Origin: Branchiostoma belcheri
Taxonomy: Eukaryota; Chordata; Leptocardii; Amphioxiformes; Branchiostomatidae
Reading direction: 5' to 3'
Assembly (NCBI RefSeq): GCF_001625305.1
Contig: NW_017804187.1
Span: forward strand, 1,707,837-1,771,836
Length of the DNA: 64,000 bases
The position numbers were made by a program, and so were the translations under genes. Below are positions 21,948 through 33,741 of this stretch, piece by piece (within the stretch, counting starts at the first letter, position 1; each line of letters starts with the position of its first letter). The notes beneath the pieces are model-generated. The model made no database searches. It was not told the DNA's origin and saw only the letters and a program-made list of their open reading frames with translations.

Positions 21948-22073
21948 GTTTAGAGTTAAAACTTTAGATCCAACACAAAGAGTCAGTCTACTGAGGAAGA
22001 CCAGAGTGACTTGTCGAAAGCTCTAGGTGAGAGAATTTTTTGTGTTGGATCTCTAAAAGTTTTAACTTTAAAC
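21948..22073 (+). mobile_element. Foldback element with hammerhead-like core (element 1)
   Basis: Left arm 21948-21979 (GTTTAGAGTTAAAACTTT then AGATCCAACACAAA) pairs with right arm 22039-22073, differing mainly by a 3-base indel. In the loop, CTGAGGA (21991-21997), an A, GAC (21999-22001), an 11-nt loop, GTC (22013-22015), GAAA (22016-22019) and GCTC (22020-22023) match a hammerhead CUGANGA / stem II / GAAA / UH arrangement. Three further base pairs (CTA 21988-21990 with TAG 22024-22026) form stem I. Hammerheads of this minimal type are known in Penelope-like elements. Confidence 0.65.
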
Positions 22074-22801
22074 AAAAGTTTGAACATAGTAGTACAAGGA
22101 AACGGCTTTTGACTATTGATAGTACTGGCTCTGTGTACAAAAGTCAATATTAAGTGGTCATCTTGTAAAAATGACCAAGAAATATCTTTGAAAATGAGTA
22201 AGTTTTAACAATCTTTGAAAGTGTCTTCGTACTTCCAAAACTACTTACTTAAGAAACTGGTATTCTTTGTGTCAAGAAGTTGTCCTACTACATTTTAATA
22301 TTAACGAATCACATTCCTACAACCTTACTATATCGTCTAGATACATGTGTGACAAAAATAAATAGTGCAAATATACTCTTCCCTCGCATAAGTGCTTACA
22401 TTCACTCAGTATTTTCTGTGCGCAGCGCACAGACTTTATATAACACTAAACACAATCAAACAACTTAAATCATATGTGAGGGGGAAAAGGAAATCCAACG
22501 AATTATTTACATGTTTAAACTTTTGTTAGAAAGTCCACACCACAGACAGACGGGTTCGTCCATATGAATACACATGCTAGTGATAGCGCACTTTGTCGTG
22601 CGGATATACTAATAGTACCTATCATATCCCAATCCAACCATCATATACATTTACACGTACTTCTATATTACAATATTGGCAGGAAGTCTTGAAGAAGACG
22701 TCACGATGCCCACACGACAAAAATCCTTGCGGTTTGGACATCACAAGAGATTTCTCCACGACTGGAGGCTACAACTTTTTCTTGCTATTTAAGACATTTA
22801 A

Positions 22802-23356
22802 GGGCCCGGTCACATAAGTCGCGCGATCGTCGCACGATTGTCGTACGATCTTCATACGACCGCAAAATGAGTCTTGGGATAGTCGTAGATGTGTCCTGCT
22901 CGATATATTAGATTCTTGTCGGCGGTTGATTCCGTAACAGCCTGATTGAACCTCTACGGTTGCATCACAGTTGTACGACTGTTTTCCCGTTCTGTTGTAT
23001 GGAAGTTGTGTAACTTGAGTCCGTCGTGACTTTGTCCTGCTTAGTTGTGTCCTTTTTATGTAAACATATTGTTTTTGCTACGTTTCTTCCTCTTCTTCTT
23101 CTCCAAACACTGACCTCTGACCTGGTCAATGACCTGATTTGTTGACGTCTCTCACCATGGTAACTGGTGTTGGGTTACATAATGTTGCAATTTCATAGTA
23201 GGCATTTAAACTGCTGTCACCATATACATGTATGTGAATGTGTTTGAGTAAACATTATGCATTTTCTTTGCAAATGTTACTTTTCTAGTATTTTTTATGT
23301 ATTACGAATTCTTACGACAATCGCACGACGACCTACGACGCATGTGACCGCGACCC
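22802..23356. mobile_element. DNA transposon remnant with ~45-bp terminal inverted repeats
   Basis: Left end GGGCCCGGTCACATAAGTCG then GTCGCACGATTGTCGTAC; the right end, inverted, reads GGGTCGCGGTCACATGCGTC then GTCGTGCGATTGTCGTAA. About 36 of 45 positions agree. There is no transposase frame. It encloses the repeat copy at 23083-23210. The right end stops 17 bp from the BMP3 stop codon, so the BMP3 3' UTR must run into it. Confidence 0.7.
23083..23210 (+). repeat. Dispersed 'ACCATGGTAAC' repeat, copy 3
   Basis: TCTTCTTCTTCTCCAAACAC, then TGACCTCTGACCTGGTCAAT and CTCACCATGGTAACTGGTGT. Close match to 14788-14905 in the coiled-coil gene. Confidence 0.8.
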
Positions 23357-23373
23357 GACGACGGTACGACAGT

Positions 23374-23565
23374 CTAGCGACACGCGCAGCTCTCCACAGA
23401 CATGTTGGGGTAGACCTTCAGCACGACGTTTCTGTTCTCGTCGAAGTAGAGGATGCTGAGCGAGGACAGCTTGTCGGGCACACAGCAGGGAGACGGCACG
23501 CCAGACGTGATGCCCACCGTCCGCATGATGCTCTGGATCGTCGCGTGGTTAGAGGGTTTCATCAC
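23374..23565 (-). CDS. BMP3: BMP3 last exon (C-terminal mature domain)
   Basis: Acceptor TACACCAG precedes 23565. Encodes [20 protein letters not shown], then [20 protein letters not shown] and [13 protein letters not shown], stop TAG 23374-23376. Contains four of the seven mature-domain cysteines. GTG (Val) is the first codon of the exon, not a start. Confidence 0.97.
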   Translation of the reverse strand: MMKPSNHATIQSIMRTVGITSGVPSPCCVPDKLSSLSILYFDENRNVVLKVYPNMSVESCACR

Positions 23566-26500
23566 CTGGTGTACAACAAGAGCAAGTTTTTATTTACTTA
23601 TTCATAACCACATTATGTGTTCGTAAATAATTTCATCAGGTTGGTAAACGACTGAATAGCAAAGTTCTTTTTATTCACAACCATTTATTTTTTGAGTCAG
23701 AATTGCCCTGATGAAGATGACAGAATTGCCCTGATGAAGATGACAGAATTGCCCTGATGAAGATGACAGAAGGTCATCGAAACGTCGGCTTGAAAAATAA
23801 ATGGTTGTAATAAAAAGAACTTTGCTATTCACACATTATGTGTTGCTGTAATGTTTTGTCATGTCTTGTCAGCAGGACAAGCCCTTTGTAATATCCACTG
23901 GCTAGTTGGGCTGCCCTGACTGTGAGGGTTGAACAGCCAAACCAATAAATGAATAATATTTTATTTATTTATGATGACTCTCGACATACATGAGTAGTAA
24001 ACGGCATGGTCAAACAGGTGTTCATGTTTGGACGCCTTTTTAAAGACATCATTCTATCTTGATACTATATTGCTACTACCTGTATATTGATACTATGTTG
24101 ATACTATATTGATACTATCTTGACACAAATTGATACTATATTGACACTATATTGATACCATATTGACACTATCTTGAGACTATATTGATACTATCTTGAT
24201 AGCTTACAACACAGTATCAAACTGGCAAGGCAGTATCCTTACGTTCCACTTGCGAAAGATATACCTGCGAATGTACAAAATAAGGGAGGAAAGTCTGATA
24301 AAAACGCATAGAGAGAGACGTCAAAAATAGGCCGAAGCCCAACCCTCTGCTTAGAGACTAGTTCAGGCTGTATGACAAAAAAGGACGACGACACCAGGTA
24401 ACCTTTGCCACGCGATTTACACCACAAATCCGACATTTGGAGCATGTCTGGCCGAAAGGACTCAGATGTTTGTGCAAATGTGGCCCAGCTAACAACCGCG
24501 CGTGTCGCCTGATTTATGTGTGCAATCAATAAGGATAAGGAGACGGGATTATACCTAAAGTACATCGTGTTTGTCACGGTCTTTAATAAACATTAGAACT
24601 GCAGAGTCATTTTGGTGTAAGGATTTCAGCGCAGTAAAACTGAAATATATAGGGACACCTCGCGTAGCTTGTTTTGGGGATATTTCAAACGCTTGAAGTA
24701 AGAAATTATGACGACTATGTGCTATGAAATGGCAGTAAATGTCAATATCTGACAGATTTTCTCATCCAGAATATTTGTAGTTTTGCCACCATGGAATTGC
24801 ATTGGACACATATAGCTAGCTGTGTCCTGTTTTTGCTTTCTTGTCTTCTGGGATGGGAGTTTTGATTCACGCTTTAACTTATCCACACACGTCTTGTAAA
24901 ATATTTTTATCTTTCATTGTAAAAGTTGATGCAAGAATATAAGTTGTGCCTAACTTGAGTTCGCAGCCACTTTGTCTGTGTCCTTTCATATATGTATTTA
25001 TCACAGTTCTTCTGATTAAAAAAGAGGAAGAATTGCACTGGATGCTTTGGGTGCCACTACAGTAGTGTAGCGTGTACAGAAGAAGTGTGGGACAGTGTAG
25101 CTATGCCGTGTGTGTGTCCCAGACCCCACGGCACGACAGATTTCCTCCAGAATTTATCCAGAATATTTCTGCTTGCCACCCTTAAATTGCATCCAGAATA
25201 TTTCTGTTCCGTCGCCCTGTGAAGTTGCAATGGATACCACTAAAACTGGTGTGGGACAGTGTTTCTCTGCCCTGTGTATGTCCCAGACCCCACGGCTTGT
25301 TCTGGATCTATTTCAAACGCTTCAAGTATGTGCTAAGAAATATAGCAGTAAATTTCAATATCAGACAGGAGCCTCATCCAGAATATTTCTGTTTTGCCTC
25401 CCTTAAATTGCTTGGGATGTTTTAGGTGCTTTAGCTTCCACTACTAAAAGTGTGGGACAGTGTTTCTCTGCCCTGTGTGTGTCCCAGACCCCAGGGCTAT
25501 ACCTGTTGATGGCCGGTATGAAATGCTAACGAATATGTGCTAAGAAAAGGCAGTTAATGTACGACCGATTTCCTCATCCAGAATATTTCTGTTTTGCCTC
25601 CCTTAAATTGCAATGGATGCTTTATATGCTTTAGGTGCCAGTACTGTGGGACAGTGTTGCTATGCCGTGTGTGTGTCCCCGATCCCACGGTTACACCTAA
25701 GTCTTGAACATCTAACTCTAAACAGCGACTCTGCGATAGTTCTAGGAAAGAATGAATTTTTGTACACCCCAATCCTTGGTTGATAACTATGGTACTTGAA
25801 GGCATGACTATTTCTTGTTCTTTTCTTGACTGGTATAAGGTACAAGTCGTGTCACTGTGGAACAGTTTAGCTGTGCCCTGTGTGTGTCCCAGACCCCACG
25901 GCTATGACTGTTGATGGCCGGTTCTCGCACAATGGGCCGCACACAGCCCCACATTCTCAGGTGCGGCCTGTCGCTTCATACTCCAGCGCCCCGCGTGTTT
26001 ACGTCTGTCACTTTCACATGATGAACGTCCCGAGCTGTCACAAGATTCACACCGCGCTCCTGTCACAGGTTAAACATCTCTGTCCTGAGGGCTTACACCT
26101 GCACGGACCCTCCACACCCCCCCTCCTGATCGCACACACCTACTGCACCTGTGGTGTAGCAATACCCCCCCTCGGGGTACGCCTGGGGGGTAGCCTAAAT
26201 TGCAGGCAGGCCCCCGTAAAAGAGACATTTCCTTCCAACCGACCCGTCCGTTTAGCCTCTGCCAGGCTTCAGAAGCGGCTGGAAAGACTAGAAATTGGCT
26301 AAATCTGTATCAGTATAGCCGGTATAACCGCCCTTCGGCGTAACACACCAGCTTTGCAGGCACGCGGCGCGGCGGCAGCTAGCTATATCACACCGAACGA
26401 CTTGTTACACCCAATCTTTGCACATAATTGCAGGAGTTGTTTAAAGCTTTCTAGTGATCATGCCCCAACTGTGCTTGGTGGCAACGAGGTCCAGTCTACG

Positions 26501-29500
26501 ATAGTTCTGGGGAAATACGAGTTTTTCAGAGACACCTCAATCGAGAGATAAAATGCCGGGGGAGTTAGTGCTGACTAGAGTAGCCTGTATGTACGTAGAT
26601 TCCAAAAATGTCCTTCTCTGAAGCCTGGTAGAGGCTACCAAAGCCTGGTAGAGGCTACCGGAGCCTGGTAGAGGCTGCCAAAGCCTGGAAGAGACTACCA
26701 GAGCCTGGTAGAGGCTACCAAAGCCTGGTAGAGGCTACCAAAGCCTGCTAGAGGCTACCAAAGCCTGCTAGAGGCTGCCAAAGCCCGGTAGAGGCTACCA
26801 AAGCCTGCTAGAGGCTACCAAAGCCTGCTAGAGGCTACCAAAGCCTGGTAGAGGCTTCCAAAGCCTGCTAGAGGCTACCAAAGCCTGCTAGAGGCTACGT
26901 TCCCTACAGGAAGTTCGGCTGAACCCGGCGGCAGTCCGGCTGCTGATGTGTTAGCTCAGACTCAGGTTGTTTGGAGACAACACTCGGCTGTGTTTGTGGT
27001 ACTAGTAAGGGGGGGGGGTATATAACAGCTAGCCTGTATGTCCGACGGTGCTCTGGGTATTTACTGCACGTAAGTCACACATTCAGAACCTTCCCCCCAA
27101 ATTGTCACCCGAACACCAGCCAATCAAGATCGGCTGAAGTTCGGGAGAAGTCTGGCCAGATTTGGGCCTAAGGTAAGGTCTCCCTTTCTATACGAATCGA
27201 AACAAATTCGACTTAAATTTGAGTCAAATTTGACCCCCCCGAACAAGTCCTGTACACTGCTGACTGTGTGACAGGTGCTTAACACGCACTAGGAACAAAC
27301 GCCCAGAAGACAGGTCCCGTCAACTTCGGTTGGTCCAAGCTCAGCAGGCATGCTAATGTTATTTGCGCTCTCCGTGTAGAAAACCCGGCTGACAAAGGCC
27401 GGACTCACTCGGACAGGAACTGAAGAGGGCGGCAAATATTGGTCCTGAGCTCAGGACGGGTCCGCTTGGCCTTCACCCGGTGGGTATATAAAGGTGGGCC
27501 GCGGGATGGGGGTAATAAAGAAGTACGGGCCACAAACCTGTGTATACTAAACTGGAGAGGGTACGGAACCAAGCCGCAAGATTGTGGGTGTCGCTCGAAA
27601 AATGTCCAGACTATGCATGATGTACAAAATGACTAATAAACTACCAACCACTAAGTACCTGATACTAGTACCAGCCAAGAAAAGAAATAACCGTGCCTTC
27701 AAGTACCAGAGTTATCAAGCAAGGATTGAGGTGTTCAAAAACTCATTCCTAGTCACCAAGTACATTAGGGAAATCATCATTAGATAGTTTAAAACAATGT
27801 TTAGAGTTAGATGTTCAAAGGTTAGGTGTAACAGGTCATTCGGTGTACTAGTAATATAGACAGCTGCCGTCGCGGCGCGTGCCTGCGAAGCTGGTGTGTT
27901 ACTAGTATTACGCTGAAGGGAGGTAATACCGGCATACAGATATAGATATACTGCTTTAGGGGGAGGGGTGAAAGTCTTGTGTTGGCAGTTTTTAAACTTC
28001 TGTACCGGTTTCTTCTCAACTCTATGATGTTAGGTGCTATCGTCGCTGGAAAAACAGCCCTCTATCGTATATACAGGTGCTTCGTGCGATGTACGTGACC
28101 GGAGATTTAACGTGACCAAAACAGTAAAGAATGTCCAGCACAAATATACACTGTGACTCTCCCGGTAAGTTACAACTACCGTCCGATTCTGAAATACAGT
28201 TTCATCTGCATCTGCACAAGTATCTGATACCAGCCCAGAAAAGAACAAGAAACAGTCATGCCTTCAATATCAGAGTTATCAACCAAGAATTGAGCTATTC
28301 AAAAATTCGTATTTCCCCAGAACTATCGTAGACTGGAACTCGTTGCCACCAAGCACAAGTTGGGGCATCATCACTAGAAAGTTTTGTGCAAAGATTGAGT
28401 GTAACAAGTCGTTCAGTGTGATACAGCTAGTTGCCGCCGCGCCGCGTGCCTGCGAAGCTGGTGTGTTACGCCGAAGGGCGGTTATACCGGCTATACAGAT
28501 ACAGATACTCCCCGTTTTGTACTGATTCTTGGGTAAACTTTGCTTGGTTACAACAGGTGCAGGGTTAATACTAGTATACTTTAATCCTCCATCTTGTTGA
28601 CCTGTCCTGACCTCCCTGACGCAATCGGGATGACGTTCGGAATCGAAGCTTCCGCTCTCCTGGTCATGTTTTGAGAGGAAAGAATTTTGTTTAACCGGTA
28701 AACCGCCTTTGTAAAACAGTTTTGTACATGTACGTACAAGCTGCGTAAGACCGGACTGTGAATCTTGTTGTTGTCCTTGTTTAACGTCCAATATATCGCT
28801 AGACGTGGTCTCTTGGTGCTGGTTTACTTGGTTCAGTTCAGAGTAAATCGTCTTTCTACTAAATTCTAGGTATATAACACTTGGTGACTGTAAGATTCGA
28901 ACCACTCACACCTGGAAGGACCCCCCTACTCTTTTCGATAAGTGCGGTGGGTTCTTTAACGTGCGTGGGGTGTGGCTCTCCCAAAACACGGGACCTCCAT
29001 TTAACGTCCTATCCGAGGGACGTCCCTAACCGAAGCTAGGTACTCTTTTCGATAAGTCCGGTGGGTTCTTTAATGTGCGTGGGGTGTGGCTCTCCCCAAA
29101 CACGGCACCTCCATTTAACGTCCTATCCGCAGGAATGGACGGGCCAACATAAACACGGCCTCTCCGTGTGGACGCAGGTGTGAGGCGGGAGATGGACGGG
29201 ATCCAACCCCGCCTGTGGACTGTTGTCTTACTACACATACTGCCGGGGACGGGCCAGTGATAGTGCTAGCCTCCATAGCATGCCAAAAACTGGGGGTCTT
29301 CAGGGTCTTTGGGAGCTTTTATGTGCTATTTTCTGATTGAATATGATATAGACGGCCGGCCAGGTTGAATTACCCCCGTTTTTAGAACTGGGCTAGAAAA
29401 CAGCCGAAGACCACCAAACTCCCAGTTGTATAACTTAAGTATAAGCCTGCTACGGAGGCTATACTAGTGCTGCGTTAGCCCATATGGCCCTAGCCTCTTC

Positions 29501-32500
29501 CAGGCTTCGGGAGGCGACTGGAAAGAGTAGAAATTGTTCAAATAGAGAGAGAAATAACATGCAGGGGGAGTTGGTCCACAGAAGAGTACCGTGATTTTAC
29601 ACCCTCGGCATGTTATCTTTGGCCAATTCTCTTTCCAGCCGCGTCCCGAAGCCTGGTAGAGGCTACTGTTAGTCTATAAGGGCCCTTATCACATCGAACG
29701 ATCTGTTACATCTAACCTTTGCACCTATGACTCGAGGTGTTTTAAATCTATTGATCATCTAATGATGATGCTCCAACTGTACTTTATGACAACGAGTTCC
29801 GTTTTACGATTGGTGTCAGAAAAATAACAAAACTTCGTGTGTGTTTTTTTTTTCGGGTATAAAGCATGGACTAGATTTTGTCACACGGCTACGGATGGAT
29901 AACTCTGAGCCAAGCCGACAGAAATGTGGAAAGTCAGCCTGAGGATGACCCGTTTGTCCGCCGCTGACCTATGACCTGTGTGACCTTGCGATCACGGCAG
30001 GTGACACGCACGTTAGTCACGTGTCAGACCAGGTATCACAACTCCAAGCAGATACGGTGAGGATCCGGCTCATTCAGCAACATTTTTTTTACTCTTGACT
30101 CTTGTCTATTTTCTAGGCTTGTACAAAACTATTTCCAAATTCCATACACTTAAGTACTGTAGAATAATCCACATTCCTTATGCATATGCACCTAGACAAA
30201 CTTTCCATCGAAAACATATCTGTTCTTTTTCATCTCTAATTTAAGTATAACTGACAAGCGTTGAATTTACCTGATGATAGTTGTTAGTTTCTACTTTCCT
30301 TTTGTATTTCTAATCATGTCCTCGTGGTCTGGCTGCCAGGCTACACTACTCCCAGCACCGTAGAGATACCGGGGACCCTACGATGGACTGGCTAGCGCAC
30401 ACTAGCCTCCATAGCATGCCAAATACGTGGGGGTTTGGGGGTCTTCAGGGTCTTTGGGATCTTTTATGTGCTATTTTCTGATTGCATATAGACAACATAG
30501 CCGGCCTGGTTGAATTGCCCCTGTTATTTGAACTGGGCTAATCAGAAAACAGCCGAAGACCACCAAACCCCCAGTTCTATAAGCCTGCTACGGAGGCTAA
30601 TCAGAAAACAGCCGAAGACCACCAAACCCCCAGTTCTATAAGCCTGCTACGGAGGCTAATCAGAAAACAGCCGAAGACCACCAAACCCACAGTTCTATGA
30701 GCCTGCTACGGAGGCTAAGCGTTTCACCCGAACTATCTGCCTCTGGGCTGTACAAATTACTACCAGTCATCGCCCGTCAACCAGAGGAAATTGGAATGGG
30801 GCACAGGTCACATTGTCAACATTCAACCTTCATATCTACATGCCTGTTCCCAGCCAGAAAAGGCCGAAGGCTGTGCGCTAGATGACTGTAAAGTTGGGTT
30901 ACTTTTATAACTTTTACGTTGCTCCCTAGAATAAATACTGTCTTGCCTATTGGATACTGTCTTACGATTGGTGTCGACTTGGAAATCGTGCCCTCCACCC
31001 ATACCATTCTAGCCTGGATACCAGGCTGTTCCCAGGAGCCAATGAGCTAGTCTGTATAATAGCTCTTGCAACAGTTTGACACCCAGGCTAGTTCTGGAGC
31101 CGAGGGCCTAGCCTATATACTGGCCCTGACAACAGCCTGGCACCCAGGCTAGCCCTAGAGCCGATGAGCTAATCTGTATACTGGCCCTGGTAACAGTCTG
31201 GCACCCAGGCTAGCCCTGGAGCCGAGGAGCTACCATGTACAGTACCCCTGACAAGAGTCTGTTACCTAGGCTAACACCATCCCGACTATATGACCGATAA
31301 AGTAAACTGCCACATACCTAAGACATGGGGAAGTCGCACGTGCCAGGGCAGTAATAGGCGTCGAACAGTCTGACACCCAGGCTAGCCCTGGAGCCGAGGA
31401 CGCAGCCTGTATACCCCGGTAGCACTCTGACACACAGGCTAGCCCTAGAGTTGAGGATCTAGCCTATACACTAGCCCTGACAAGAGTCTGATACTGTAAC
31501 ATACCTTAGACATGGGGAAGTCGCACGTGCCGGCGCAGTAATAGGCGTCGAACGCCTTGGGAGAGATGATCCAGTCGCTCCAGCCGATGTCGGCGAAGTC
31601 GACGCGCATGGGCCGGCGAGAACACACCACAGGCGTCTCCTGCGTGTCGTCGGCGTCGTCTTCTGTCGTACTTCTGTCGCCGCTGGTCCCGACAGGGATG
31701 CGGATGAGCTTGCGCTTCCTGCCGCGGTTGCGGTTCCGCCGGTTCTTTTTGCGTCGCTGCTTGGACCTGGGCTTCAGAGCTTTCATCATGCTCCGTCTGT
31801 CGTATGTCTCCGGTTCCTCGGCATCGTCCTCGGGGATCTCGTTGTCGAAGATGGCTCGCGGGCGTCGGGATCTCGCCACCGCCTGTCTGTTGTCGGTCCG
31901 CGCGGAGTCGGACCGCGAGTTGGACATGGGGATGTTCGTGCCGTCGTCCTCAGTGATGTCGGTGTTGGAGTCGTTTGCGAAGACGACCAGGAAGGGGTAG
32001 GACGGGTGCCGGGGACGTCTGATCCTCGGCTGTATCCCGCTGCCGCCGCGGTACGTGATTATGAACCCCAGAAGACTCTGGTGCTCCCGGGAAAAGTTGA
32101 TGGCCCTCCCCACGTCCTCCACCTGCCAGCCGTAGCTGAACATGGTGATGTTGCGGGTCTGGGTAGTGGCCGCCGCACCCGCGCCAATAGGAGGGATGCT
32201 CAGCAGAGTCACCTGCCAGTAGTCGGGAGGTAGAAAAAAATACAACAGTTAGTAAACAGGGACATGATCTCGTCCTCTTTTTTTTTATTCCAACATCTAA
32301 TCACAAGGCGTGGTGACGGCACACTCAAGTTTTTCAACTTATATTTATGCCGTCACCAACACGGGACAAATACAGGACAGGACAATACTCATTTTCACCT
32401 GAGCGAAGTGAGGAAAGTCGTGTCGAGTGCCTTTCTCAAGGGCACAAGATCGGTGGCATGTCAGAACTCGAACCCGGGACCTCTTGGTTCCGAGTCGAGC

Positions 32501-33678
32501 ACTCTGCCGCTACACATTTGTATTTATCTTTGTGTTTATGAATAATAATAAAAAAAGAGAGAAAAGGAGTCACCTGCCAGTAGTCGGGCTCCTCTATGGG
32601 CGCCCGCGCGTACTGCCTCAGCCTCGCCCGGGGCAGGAAGAACCGGATCTCTGCCGAGATGACGGTCTCCGTCCGCGGGATGGAGGACGAGTTGAACAGG
32701 TACATCACCTGCCCGTCATTACCCAGTCTTCCTGTACAGGAGGGAAGCAAAACAAGACAACGTTTAGCGAACAGTTAAATGACAACAGTAGAGATACAGG
32801 GTGGCAAGGTGGTCTTGTGGTTAGGAATCTTTGAATCTATAGGTTCTGAGTTCGAATCCCAAGTTGCTTTCCTGCGTAGGAGCTTAGCAAACAACAAGAT
32901 GATGGTTGGTGATACAGGGTGGCAAGCTCGGCTAGGAATCATTGAATCTAAAGGTTCGAATCCCTAGTAATAGGCCTCGATGTTGTGCCCTTGGGAGAGG
33001 TACTTTACACCTATTTCCTCACTTGACGCAGGTGGAAATGAGTACTTTAGTACCTAGCTTCGGTTAGGGACGTTCTCTCAGATGGGACGTAAAGCTAAGG
33101 TCCCTTGTTTGATGTATTTTTGTCTTTTTAAACGTTTGCACTGTATCTAATGCACTATTTCCTATGTATATATGTAACGAATTCGAAGTGCCTGTATTCC
33201 ATGTATTTGAGCCTTGGAAGACTAGCCCTGCAGGGCTAAAAGGTTTCGAAATAAATGAAAAAAATGAAATGAGTAGAGCCACACTCCGGATCCCTCAAGC
33301 ACGTTAATAAATATCCCACCACATTTCTCTAAAAGATTATGGGTATTATCATTTAGTGGCTCAAATCTTACACGCAGTCTGGTGTTACGCAGCTTGTACC
33401 TACAGTACAGAACATGTGTGTTACGCCTAAAGGCGGTTTACTGGTTATGCCAAACAAACAGACACGTCTCCGAGCTGAGCCGTGGACCAGCTGTCTCCCA
33501 CACGCCGCTGGTTTACACGGCTTCAGCGCTAACCTTGACCCTGACATGCTGCCGGAAGCTCTGCGTCATCCCAGTACGTAACAAGGCAATCAGAGATGGC
33601 AGACTTCACCCCCTCTATGGAGGTCAGAAAATATACGTAGACACACACACAGAAACACACACACAGAAACACACACGG

Positions 33679-33741
<63 letters not shown>

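Noticed and set aside
26613..26900. CRISPR-like array
   Set aside because: The 20-bp units are contiguous with no unique spacers, and the genome is animal.
28279..28905. 208-aa minus-strand open frame
   Set aside because: Partly antisense to a LINE 3' end and otherwise without recognisable domain; no splice or start context.
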